Source: Apostichopus parvimensis (taxonomy: Eukaryota; Echinodermata; Holothuroidea; Aspidochirotida; Stichopodidae). Taken from it: a stretch of DNA of 23,938 nucleotides. The notes below the pieces were generated by a model. The model made no database searches. It was not told the origin of the DNA and worked only from the letters and a program-made list of their open reading frames with translations. The stretch lies in NCBI GenBank assembly GCA_000934455.1, contig KN887176.1:1662-25599 (forward strand). Reading direction: 5' to 3'. Below, piece by piece: positions 1-9,639 of the stretch (the first letter of the stretch is position 1; every line of letters starts with the position of its first letter). Position numbers and translations under genes: made by a program.

Positions 1-692
1 CCTTCTAAAGATGTTTAAAACATTTTTAAGGTTTAAACTCAACTGCGTGAACTCACTTGATTTTTATTGAAAGCCTCACTATGCGGTATTGGATTCTTGA
101 CTTTAATGTGGGATAATTATTCTTTTACTTGTGGTTGTCTCTCTAAGATGGTCCTTTGAGTTTTAAATTAACTGGAGAGTCTAAATCAGTGATGTCCAGC
201 ATATTTCATATTGTATCTAAATTATGACTCCTGAGACTACAATCAGTCTTATTTCTGTCTGATTAATTTGTGTGGCACTAATTTTACTTTGCCATCCACT
301 TCATGCCAATATGAAGTTCATCCAAATTTTTAGTTTTAAAGTTGCCAAGAACTTGGGGCTATGATCTTAAGTGACCCTTAACCTACAGGCAATACAAAAG
401 GGCTTCAATACTCACCAAGGTGATCCACATAGCAGGTATTAAGTTAATCTAAATTTTAGTTTAAATTGTCATGTTTATTATGTTTTCATACTTTGACATC
501 TCTTGTGAATTTTAAGAGAAACTGCAAACTACATAGTTCTCAAATTTAATCACACCACTGAATGCTAAGTATAAAAGCATGACCAGTAACCATTTGCAAC
601 ATAATAATCCTGCAAAGAACTTTTCATGACATAACTCGTACCAAAGAACCTGATTTGTATGTCACAAGTGTGCACTAAGTTTTTCAACTGAC
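1..692 (-). other. Intron or downstream part of the TNFR-like gene
   Basis: No further TNFR exon, transmembrane-like exon or death domain was found. About 340-440 looks like a worn copy of the dispersed repeat unit also present at 1190-1910 (GTGACCCTTAACCTACAGG, then GGGCTTC-ATACTCACC). Confidence 0.5.
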
Positions 693-793
693 CTTTGACA
701 ACTCTCACTGTGGAAGAAGAAGCACACTCCTCATGTTGGTCTGGGTTAAGGTGCAGACTACAGCTGATACATCTGGTCCCTTCTTGAAAATAT
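693..793 (-). CDS. TNFR-like exon: third cysteine-rich segment
   Basis: The acceptor CATCTCTGCAG is followed by a single A, which completes the GG from the previous exon as Gly, then YFQEGTRCISCSLHLNPDQH and EECASSSTVRVVK. The three cysteines (C-x2-C-x11-C) fit the short third repeat of ectodysplasin receptors. Two donors are possible: AAAG|GTCAGT (exon end 693, phase 1) or CCACA|GTGAGA (exon end 709, phase 0). The sequence cannot decide because the next exon is not in the window. Confidence 0.72.
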
Positions 794-3700
794 CTGCAGA
801 GATGAGAAAAGCCTGGGAAGTCAATCATACATACTACGGTGGTATCAAACCCCATGTTATCTATTGCATACATGTACATTAATGGACAGTTGAGTAAAAC
901 TTTGATTAGATGAGTCCAGTATTCACCCATTCATAACTGCAGTATGGTAGTTCCTTAAATTATTTACTGTGCTTCTCTGATAGATAGAATATGTCATGTT
1001 CCTAGATAGATAGCATGAGACAATAGATATCATATTCTACAACAATGACTTAATATTCATGTTTGAATGAGTTTGAACACATAAAATCAACAAGAGGGGA
1101 ACCCCTCTCAGTGGTTACTTGCCTTTAAATACATTACATATGCAGCACAAGAGTACATTGCAAGTTAACCCTGGCTGAAGTTCATACTGCATGTACCTAA
1201 GCCAACCTTTGACCTCCACCTAAAACAGCAAGAAGGTTCTACTACATATGGGGACATCAAATCAGCCTAAGTTTTGCATCTTCATTTGAGACCTGAATTT
1301 TAAATTTTTTTGTAGGGTTTAACTTCTGCACTCCTTAAATGAACTTTCACCTATAACAAATTATAGAGCAATTTTACTTATCACTTGTGTAATCTACCAT
1401 GCATATATAATCTCTTTTGAAGGTAAGTTCTCAAGATAAAGTACTTTTGATATTTGACATTTGGACCTCTGCTGACCCCATATGACCTCCACCCAAACTA
1501 ATAGGGTTCTTGTATGCACTATAATAAGACACATGCCAAATATGAGCTATGTAATGTATCTTGGGATATCATTTTTACAATGTTTGTGTTCATAAGGTTT
1601 TATGACCCCAAATGACCTTTGTACCTCCACACTTGTACTCATTATAGGGAAGCCACATGCAAAATATGAGAGCCAATAAAGTTTCCTATCTGGACATATT
1701 TTGTTCATAAGGATTTCAAGTTTTGATCCCTGGTGACCTACACCAAATTGTGTGAAACTTTACACTACATAAGACTATCCTACCTTGCATATATGAGCTC
1801 CATTGATGTTCAGTTTCTGGAGATACATCATTTTTGAGATTTTGTGGGCATCACATACACACACATAAACTTGACTGCATAGGTTACTTGCCTGCCTATG
1901 GCAAGTAACCAATATAACTTCAGCACAAATTTGACATGGAGACCATCCCATAGTAGAAGGAAGAGATTTCTAGTTAATCAATGAATAGTAATGAAGTGAT
2001 ATAATTAATACAATAGCTTGGCATTTCCACATGTTTTTGCATCCTTGAGATACAATCTCCATATCTCAGCAGATATTACAAAGCATTAATTTAACCCTAA
2101 ATATGGCAGTAAAAAGTTTATGAAAAATAATAGGAAAGCATAACTGAATTGATAAAATGGCAACCCTACAATTATAGCCTTAGAAGCTGAATTCAATTCT
2201 GCAATATACCATCCTTAAGTTTCTTTTATCACATGCCTGCATTGTTCATTTCTATGATAGCTTACCCTACATTGCATGTATCTCCACAGACTGTGTCATT
2301 CACACCATTGCATCTAACAGCAACTACTCTTTCAACACATATGCTACATGGGTAGCATTTGTCTCCATATTTAGAAAATTTGCCAGAGATTATACACCGA
2401 ACACAGCGATCTCCTTCCAGTGGTAAGCCATTGCCACAATTCTGCAAAGATTGTAAACAACAGAAATAAGTTAGTGTTATATAACTGCTGCACATTCATG
2501 TTTAACTGGAAATAATTGTAAAACTGTTTGGAAGTTGACAGCAAAGGGGTGCATGGTTTGCTCAGTGCATGAACCTGAACTGCTCATATCTTTGGCTTAG
2601 GGTCATAATGAAACATATGATTGCCACCATCCTGCCAAACTTAAAATCCACTCTGAAAAAGGTGAAAACGTTTCCTAGCCATTTTTCACTGATATAGAGA
2701 AAACCATCGATTCTGATTGAAGTCTGAACTTTTTCTTTTTTTTTCCATCCTCTGGCAGATTCTTGAAAGATAAAAGAACAAACTCTGAACTTTGCTCACC
2801 TGATTAGGTTCATAGCCCTCAGGACATGACAAGAACTGGCAAGAACTGCAGGAACCATTACTGGTACGAAACACATCAGAACCAACGCATTGAATCTGAC
2901 CAAGAGGAATACAAAAGATGATTTACCCTAACAAAGAAGTAGGCTTAACTCATATACAAGCTTTGTTTCATGCCGTAGTGTACTGAAAATCACCTTTATA
3001 CATTGATTGAGGCTAGACAAACTTACCTCCAAATTTTGTTAAACAGCATGTGATTATTATTAATATCTATCAGCCCAAGTTTCTGTTAAAGAAAGGTATC
3101 TAGTTCAGTAGTTAAAACTTCAACATCTTGAATGAAAAACTGATCATACACATGTTCACTCAAAGACTATGCTGTTTCATCTCAATGCTATCAAGAAGTA
3201 TTGGTACCGACCGCCACCAACTGAATATAATATTATGAAAGTTAATATAATCACTAAATATGACTTGTTGTATAATTTTATTATTTCTGTCTCTATGTTC
3301 TACAAAACCTTCATGACACTTCTGCATGTCCTAAACACAATCGTCCCCCAATTAACTCTGACTCTCTGCATGTTGTACTGATGACCCAAACAACAATGTT
3401 ATGTTATTGATATATCCTTTACTTCACTTTGCCCATAAACTAAACATATTCAAGGTAAGAGATCTGCATACTATATTGGGTTCTTTGCCACAAGTGTATT
3501 GTTCCTTCTGACATTAACGAGATGTAACTGTACAAACCCATGATTTACGATACCCAGGTAGCAAAGAGTATGATGGCACTCAGCTCTCACAAAGTGACTG
3601 TACTAGAAACTTGAGAGTTTTATTAGGAAGAAATGCTGACATGATCCAGATGATTTAAGGCCTAAATTCCTGTGTTTCTGGTCATGATCAGCTATCAAAC

Positions 3701-4040
3701 ATTTATTTAAAGGTGCACAAACCCTGGAAGATATCTTGGAAAATTATAGTAAAAATGTGATGTTCAGACCAATATCCAAGTTTGTTTGTCAAAATTCTGA
3801 ACAGTTTTTGTATGGCAATCTTACCATCAGGTGTGTGAACAGCGAGGTTTTCTTGGAAACATTGAAAAATCTCATTTTCAAGGTTCAAATCAACACCCTA
3901 TCCTCTTTTAATAATGACAATAGGAAAAGACCCACATTTCTCACAGAGTTTGGATAAATTTCATTTTAATGTACCTGTTCTTCTTGTGCAACAACTTGCA
4001 GGAGGATGGCTTGCAATAAAACTAGAGCAGTTTTCCACAT
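693..4040 (-). CDS. TNF-receptor superfamily protein, EDAR/EDA2R/TNFRSF19-like, N-terminal part
   Basis: Joined minus-strand coding exons: 4040-3975, 2895-2800, 2441-2266, 793-693, with phases 0, 0, 2 and compatible throughout. The product has a signal peptide (22 codons) and a cysteine-rich ectodomain of about 145 residues. Cysteine spacing across the first repeat is C-x12-C-x2-C-x4-C-x9-C-x10-C-x2-C. This closely follows the ectodysplasin-receptor clade, including the following C-x2-C-x2-C and C-x7-C-x3-C block. Known members are single-pass membrane receptors that signal through TRAF or death-domain adaptors. The membrane segment and cytoplasmic part are not visible and should lie left of the window, so the signalling type cannot be judged. 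The superfamily call is firm; the clade is likely. Confidence 0.8.
794..2265 (-). other. TNFR-like gene intron
   Basis: This intron contains the 1113-1910 repeat. Four bases before that repeat a short palindrome, AGAGGGGAACCCCTCT, lies at 1093-1108. The rest is AT-rich with nothing recognisable. Confidence 0.6.
1113..1910. repeat. Ancient interspersed repeat with inverted ends and ~125-bp internal units
   Basis: GGTTACTTGCC at 1113-1123 is inverted at 1900-1910 (GGCAAGTAACC). A second copy at 1882-1892 forms a perfect 11-bp hairpin with the right end, loop TGCCTAT. The interior repeats blocks such as (A/C)ATATGAG(C/A) (about 1539, 1663, 1790) and TGACCT (about 1483, 1612, 1733), spacing 121-129 bp. 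There is no coding capacity. It fits a non-autonomous mobile element or a palindrome-ended repeat; no clear target duplication was seen. Confidence 0.55.
2266..2441 (-). CDS. TNFR-like exon: second cysteine-rich domain
   Basis: The 176-nt exon is phase 0 in and 2 out. It encodes NCGNGLPLEGDRCVRCIISG, KFSKYGDKCYPCSICVERVV and AVRCNGVNDTVCGDTCNV, with nine cysteines. The KCYPCSICV---C----DTVCG-C pattern is a textbook TNFR repeat. The acceptor is CAATCTTTGCAG and the donor GTAGG|GTAAGC. NDT is a possible N-glycosylation site. Confidence 0.88.
2800..2895 (-). CDS. TNFR-like exon: first cysteine-rich domain
   Basis: The 96-nt phase 0-0 exon encodes IQCVGSDVFRTSNGSCSSCQ then FLSCPEGYEPNQ, with four cysteines. 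The acceptor is TATTCCTCTTGGTCAG and the donor AATCAG|GTGAGC. It joins directly to the signal-peptide exon, so the mature protein would begin close to the first cysteine, as in ectodysplasin receptors. NGS is a possible N-glycosylation site. Confidence 0.82.
2896..3974 (-). other. TNFR-like gene intron between signal peptide and first cysteine-rich exon
   Basis: I see no exon here. Short open frames on both strands near 3169-3957 lack cysteines and splice support. The 357-bp intron at 2442-2799 is likewise empty. Confidence 0.6.
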
Positions 4041-4051
4041 TAGGCTTGAGT
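3975..4051 (-). CDS. TNFR-like exon with start codon and signal peptide
   Basis: ATG is at 4040-4038 and gives MWKTALVLLQAILLQVVAQE then EQ. This is a short positive N-region, a hydrophobic core and a plausible cleavage after VVA. The donor is GAACAG|GTACAT at 3975/3974, phase 0. Eleven bases before the ATG lies a strong acceptor (TTTTTATTTTTGTCATTAATTACAG, ending at 4052), so this is probably the second exon, with the 5' UTR split upstream. The exon is too short to appear as a long ORF. Confidence 0.75.
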
Positions 4052-5122
4052 CTGTAATTAATGACAAAAATAAAAAGATGATCAGGAGCATTGAATGAAG
4101 TCATGAGACATAATTGATCTGTAAATGATGTAAGTGTGCTATGAGCAAAACTTCAGGCCATGGATTTAACTAGCAGTGGCTACGTGCTTACTGCTGAAAT
4201 GTTTTTTCCTGTGGAGGGTAAACATATAAACTTGAGTCACAGAGATATTTTCTGTTAGTCCATTGGTGTTTTCTGTCTCGTAACTATTGGGACCAGTAAT
4301 TTGGGTGGCATTAAGCTTGTGTGCTGTCATTTTTTTGAGATGATATGCCTCCACTTATGAGAAATTTCTTCTTTTGATTGCAGTTGGGCAAACAGAAATA
4401 CTCCACACTTTTGGAATTTTTGGAGTTTCAAAGACTCAAAAAAAAAGAATCCTAAATATGTACTAGTGTTGTACCAGCAAATGTCAACTACCAATTCTTT
4501 CATCTCAGAATCGGTCTGATACCCAAAATTGATTCCTAATTCTAAGGATTGTGCAATCCCTGTTATATTACATCCTGTTTGACATAAACTGACACTATGT
4601 GAACTAATTAGCTTTTACCAGTACAATACAAATGATCATGATAAAAAGATACTATGCCCCTATACTAGGCCTAGTTACAAGTTAAATGACAAACAGGTTA
4701 GGTGCCAAATAGGCTAAGACAAGAACTGCTAGTGCTAGTGTGAGATTACTATTATGAGAATCTCCACCATAGGTAAAATACATCTAACCCAACTGGGAAA
4801 TAAAACAGCAATATGATCATTAAAGAAGCCAAATCTTCAAAACCTTGGGCTTTATTCTGCAATTTTGGCTATCATAACACCTACACCATCATATCAGTAC
4901 TGAATGTAAAATAACCATGTGTTTCAAAGACATCACTTTGCTACTAAGATTAAAGTTAGACATAGGCTTATGCCTAGTTCTATGCCTAACTTACTGTTAT
5001 TGCTTAGCCTTTCAGTTTCAATTTAAGCATTTATTTTTGACTCACACCCACGTTTTTACTTGGCCTACCTGATATATTTCTTCGATTCGTAAACTACACG
5101 GCGTGACATTTAAGACACTTAC
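4052..5122 (-). other. Putative 5' UTR intron of the TNFR-like gene
   Basis: AT-rich, with no gene seen. It holds clusters of TAGGC/GCCTA words near 4665 and 4960-5020 that form small palindromes. Its status as intron depends on the inferred first exon. Confidence 0.3.
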
Positions 5123-5250
5123 TTATGTACTTATATTGAAACAAGAGCAAACATTGCGATAAGCACGGCAAGTTGATTATTCGGTTAATAAACAGTTTTT
5201 TCACCCTCTGCTTGCACGAAGTAATAGCAATATGGTGGTTACTGTGCTGT
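5123..5250 (-). other. Possible noncoding first exon of the TNFR-like gene
   Basis: The signal-peptide exon starts after a strong acceptor, so an upstream 5' UTR exon is expected. A consensus donor ATAA|GTAAGTGT occurs on the minus strand at 5123/5122, just downstream (in gene direction) of the CpG-richer block. The upstream boundary is a guess. Confidence 0.22.
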
Positions 5251-5560
5251 GTAATAACGTCATTGGGAATTTCCCTAAAAAATCAAAGGCTCGCAGCGGC
5301 GTACACCACATGCAGTGTGCACAGTACATCAATCCGCCCGAATGTTCTACTTGTAGAAAAGTGCCGAAAAGCGTCGGGAGAACATCGTTCTTTATATGTT
5401 ATCAAACAAAATCTAGCTCTTTGTGGCTTTTTAGTTAGAGTACACAAATGGTACACAGGTGGTGCAAGTCAATTGATGCCAGTTCGGCCACTTTAGGTCT
5501 GTCAGAAGCAGCGTACGAAAATGGTTTACTACTGAGTGAAGTTTGTTTACAGGTATCCGA
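5230..5560. promoter_or_regulatory. CpG-richer block, candidate promoter of the TNFR-like gene
   Basis: CG dinucleotides cluster here (for example CTCGCAGCGGCG, CCGCCCG, GCCGAAAAGCGTCGGG and GCAGCGTACG), whereas the surrounding kilobases have few. The block lies upstream of the inferred first exon. Two overlapping plus-strand open frames (5173-5496 and 5232-5438) match no family I know and are most likely chance. No convincing TATA box was seen. Confidence 0.35.
5255..5275. promoter_or_regulatory. CRE-, CCAAT- and kappaB-like motif cluster
   Basis: Within 20 bp there are AACGTCA (CRE-like TGACGTT on the minus strand), ATTGG (inverted CCAAT) and GGGAATTTCCC, a palindromic site fitting the NF-kappaB consensus. 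Next to a TNF-receptor gene a kappaB site is biologically plausible, but all are short motifs and their use is inferred. Confidence 0.3.
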
Positions 5561-6153
5561 CACCACAATTAGGGTATCATGCCATACTTGGTAGCCTCTT
5601 GGTTGCTGCACGTATTCTTGAAACAATATCAAAATATCAACTTGCAAATGTCCTTTTCTGTTTTAACTGTTCCTTTTACAGGTCTGCAGGCTAAATCGCC
5701 TGAGTGTTATGTGTGACATAGGCCTAGCCTATATACAATTGCTAGGATAGGAAAGTAGAATTCAACTCAAGTAAAGTAATGGTGATAACAAACTTTGTTG
5801 GGGCTGAGATGACAGTCTGCTCTTGCTGTTTGCATAAAAAGGCCTAAATGCTCATTCAGAAATTGCTAATTAAGAAGCCTAAGATTCCTTGTACCTTCCA
5901 AGCAATGAAGATGAAGATTAAATGTTTGTGGTAATTGTATGCATCCTGTTTGAGATTATGAAGTGATAAATTGTATTTCATGACAACTTAAAGTATGCAC
6001 ATGCAAGTCATCATCAGAAGGCATCTGAGAATTACAATATGGAGATTAATTTACAAACGGAAAACAATATAATATTCAGAGAAAGAAAGTACTTTTAAGT
6101 AGACAACAATGTGCTAAGACAGACTGCTAAACATGCTCAAATACACGTTTATA

Positions 6154-6184
6154 GGGAGGGGGAGGGGGTGGGAAGGGAGTTGGG
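6154..6184 (+). other. G-quadruplex-prone tract, plus strand
   Basis: Six G-runs of three or more with short loops: GGG-A-GGGGG-A-GGGGG-T-GGG-AA-GGG-AGTT-GGG. This fits the canonical G4 pattern. Formation in vivo is inferred. Confidence 0.6.
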
Positions 6185-7896
6185 TATTTTTGAAGGTGTT
6201 ACCTATTTGCAAAGGCTCACTTATTGCACTGGCGAGGCTACAATGTGGGTGAAAGCTGTAATACATGCCAGTTATTGTCTGATTTAATACGTGTATATGT
6301 TCAAAGTAATACTGGTATATATTCGTATTAATACAAGGATATATTATGCAGTGTTTGTCCCATATGGCTTGCCATAATACCATGCCCTTGGCAAGGAATC
6401 AAGGCCACAGGTTGATGTGACTCCTCACAATGACATTCTGACAATATAGTCTTTGTATCCTTGAATTCCTGAGGAGTCTATAGAGAGTGGAAGATAGTTA
6501 TCTAACACTCCAATTTTAGAGTTACCAACAATAGTGTCATGTGTAGGCCCAATACTTTTAGACAATACATTCATAATTGCATATGAGGAATGGGGAACAG
6601 TGCAATGTGTTTTCAAGTGGTGGGGATGCTTGTTATTTTGGCAGGTGAATGTGACACCTAATGTCACGCTTAACAACAGCAGCAGCCCGAAAAAATATTA
6701 CATTTGCTTAGTCTCCAGAATTTCTAGCTAGCATATTATACGTATAAAGAAAGTACATAAAAAATTAACTGAAGATGATGAGTAGATTTTTATATCTTTC
6801 TATTTATCATATTCATATTTGATAAGTAAGATGTGGATCGAGTAGTTATGACAGCATAAATCTACTTCATACTTTTGTAAACTTTCACCTCAAGAAATGA
6901 AAACCTCTCTCAAGAAATACCTATCTTAAACCTGTGTAGAACTAGAAAACTAGGTCCAAATTTTTTCCAAAGAAAATATTTTCCATGTGTAGGCACAAAT
7001 TATCAAATTTATGAGAACATTAATTATAACAAAGCAAACAATTCAATCTTAGATATATGCCACTTCATGTACCAGGTAAAATAAAACATGTTACTCAATT
7101 CTATACCAGAAAACTCTCCACGGACAAAGAGCTTACAATTTCAGGAAGAGGAATACCTGTTCAGTAGTATTATAGTGGTTACTGCTTCTTTCTACAGAGA
7201 AAGAGGGTACACTTTCAGGAAGGTAAATATTGTTCACAAGTTAAAGCAAGTGGGCAATCCATGGAGTACTCATCTCCATGATGGAAGTGATTGTTGGGTT
7301 ACTTCTGAATGCATCTGGTTGCTATCTTTAAATATAAGATTTGTCCCATTATTCTCTACATATCTTGTGGTTTAATGAGTGACAAAACAGGTAGTGACTA
7401 AAACGTGAAATTTATACCATCTATCCACCCTTTTTAGAATAATGTGCAAAATGACAAAGATTTTCAATTTGAATAATTACTTATCAAATCAATTTATTTC
7501 TCAAACTTTCCAACTTTTTAATTTTGAGGGATTTGTAGAAAAGAGGAAGACAAGAAGATGATACTGGTTGCTGACCTTTGCAATGTCATGAAAAATGAAA
7601 CAATATCAGACCGTCAATTAGAATCATTAACCTAAACAATTGTGGTAGAAATGAAGGTAGCTTTACAGCCTGGTGATATTGTTATTATTGACTTTGTGAT
7701 ATGCTGGACACCTCCATTGTGACCCATTAAGTAATTTACTGTTTCTTTCTAAAGTACACTTTTAGTAAATATGTTTTACACACTACATCAGTTAGTAAGC
7801 GATACATGTTCTAACAATTTCTTCCTTACTGGATGGTGTCCATTGGAACCAATGAAAACAGATCCAATCAAAGCATATTACTTTAATAATCTTATT

Positions 7897-8087
7897 CAAT
7901 CCTATACTTACCTTTCCTAAGCTGGATGGAACAATATGTTGCCAGTAATGATGTCATAACTCAAGTTCAGTTAACTTTCCAACTTTCCAATTTGATCCTA
8001 TGCAATCCTACACTTACTTTCCTATGCCAGTTGAACACAACTAATTGTTAAGTTATGCCCTACCTCAAGTTCATTTAACTTTCCAAC
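7897..8087. repeat. Diverged ~106-bp tandem duplication
   Basis: CAATCCTA-ACTTAC-TTCCTA at 7897 recurs at 8003. The units end with CTCAAGTTCA-TTAACTTTCC (about 7961-7983 and 8065-8087). The middle of each unit is much diverged. Confidence 0.6.
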
Positions 8088-8906
8088 ACATAATCAACTC
8101 AACAGGCTATCTTCTCATCACATTCCCTCTCCAAATTGACAACAGACTTGATAGTTAAATTTTAATAAACAACAACAAAACAAAAATAATTGATTAAGTT
8201 TTCATTTAAGCATGTTATTAAGCAGACTTCGTTTCTTCTTCACTATGTTGTTACCCATAGCACTGCATGGTAACATAATGATCAACATTACATTCTAAAT
8301 ATTCCATAAAACATTGAACGTTTGGCAAAAGTTTTGCTGTAATGATTGCAATAATGTGCTAGAAAGTAAAAGACTGATCATAATTTTAAAACTTTGAAGA
8401 GCACTCTATTGTCAGCCTTAAAATATTAGTAATACTCAGACATCTAACTGAAAGTTGGAACACAAGAACCTCTATCAATGTACCTTTCAAATTTATTAGC
8501 AAACTTAACATTGAAGGTAATACTGACTGGTTAAGTTTGATTGGCCGTTGTATCTCTGATTGCTGTAAATAATATTTGGCAGGTATAGTCATTACATACT
8601 ACCTGATAAACTGTCTACATACACTAAAAGACTGTTAAAGTTGGTTCTACAATGCATGGCTTAAAACCAATGGGCACTTAAAAATCTGTGTGTCAGGTTT
8701 ATGCAGAAAAGTGCTAGTTTTGAGAAATTGATCAGTGAAAAAGAAACAGTGCCGTAATACACTTTTCTGTCAAAAATGTCTTTGTTTTCCAGCGACAGTG
8801 AAAGTTCATTCTCAAATGTAACAAACTTTCGATGTGATAAAACGAATTAATCCATTTATAGCAATGATTTTTATTCCAAGTTTGTAGAGATCAACATTCA
8901 AAGGAA

Positions 8907-8960
8907 CCTCCCCCACCCCTCCCTCCTCCCCTCCCTCCTCCACCATCTCCCTCCCCCTTC
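8907..8960 (-). other. C-rich tract; G-quadruplex-prone on minus strand
   Basis: An almost pure pyrimidine run on the plus strand. The minus strand reads GGG-A-GGGG-AGGA-GGG-A-GGGG-T-GGGGG. It is capable of G4 or triplex structure. It could also be simple low-complexity expansion. Confidence 0.55.
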
Positions 8961-9246
8961 AAACCAAACCATATTAATGCTATAAATAGCAGTGTTGCTC
9001 ATTGTTTCATGTCAAATATCTTCTTTTGTTAAATATGTGAGGAGAAGATTTTGTCTGACCCAGCAAAAATTAACAATAGTTGAAAAGAGCCAATGTTAAC
9101 ATTTGTGACTCCCATCTGAGTCTTCAATGATCTTACATACACTATATACATACACTATATCATTAAATAAACTCATATTAAATGCTTGACAGTATTTTTC
9201 TATTATTTTTCACTTTTTGTATCAGGTTTCTCATTATCTTTCTCAA

Positions 9247-9639
9247 GGCCAGGTAGTTGAACTACACAGGTAGTTGTGACTTAAGAGAGTCCGTACCTCG
9301 CAGCGAGGTACTCATGTCATGAAGGAACACACCAACTAGCACCAGTCAATATAAAAGTTAACATTAATACTCTTGGCCAGGTAGTTGAACTACACAGGTA
9401 GTTGTGACTTAAGAGAGTCTGTACCTCGCAGCGAGGTACTCATGTCATGAAGGAACACACCAACTAGCACCAGTCAATATAAAGTTAACATTAATACTCA
9501 TGGCCAGGTAGTTGTGACTTGAGAGAGTCCGTACCTCGCAGTGAGATACTCATGTAATGAAGGAACACACCAACTAGCACCAGTCAATATAAAGTTAACA
9601 TAAATACTCATGGCCAGTAGTTGAACTACACAGGTAGTG
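9247..9639. repeat. Tandem array, ~128-bp unit, three copies plus a partial fourth
   Basis: Units start with GGCCAGGTAG at 9247, 9375, 9502 and (as GGCCAGTAG) 9612. Copies 1 and 2 are almost identical. Each full unit carries a perfect 8-bp inverted repeat, GTACCTCG-CAG-CGAGGTAC (9293-9311 and 9421-9439; two arm mismatches in copy 3), and GTAGTT-G-AACTAC. Copy 3 lacks 17 bp between two direct AGGTAGTTG repeats, a slippage-type deletion. There is no coding content. Confidence 0.88.

Noticed and set aside
410..445. Donor-like GGTGAGT on the minus strand that could end another TNFR exon
   Set aside because: The sequence belongs to a dispersed-repeat remnant and gives no hydrophobic or cysteine-rich peptide.
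3881..3903. GGTTCAAATC, resembling a tRNA B-box
   Set aside because: No matching A-box or cloverleaf upstream, and no tRNA-derived repeat structure.
3703..3957. Overlapping open frames on both strands
   Set aside because: No cysteines, signal peptide or splice support; the signal-peptide and first cysteine-rich exons join in phase without them.
5173..5496. Plus-strand open frames of 107 and 68 codons in the CpG-richer block
   Set aside because: No recognisable domain or partner exons. The frames overlap each other, and the region is better explained as promoter-like sequence.
8228..8280. Short inverted repeat TGTTACC / GGTAACA
   Set aside because: Arms of only about 7 bp with a 13-nt loop, expected by chance in this amount of AT-rich DNA.
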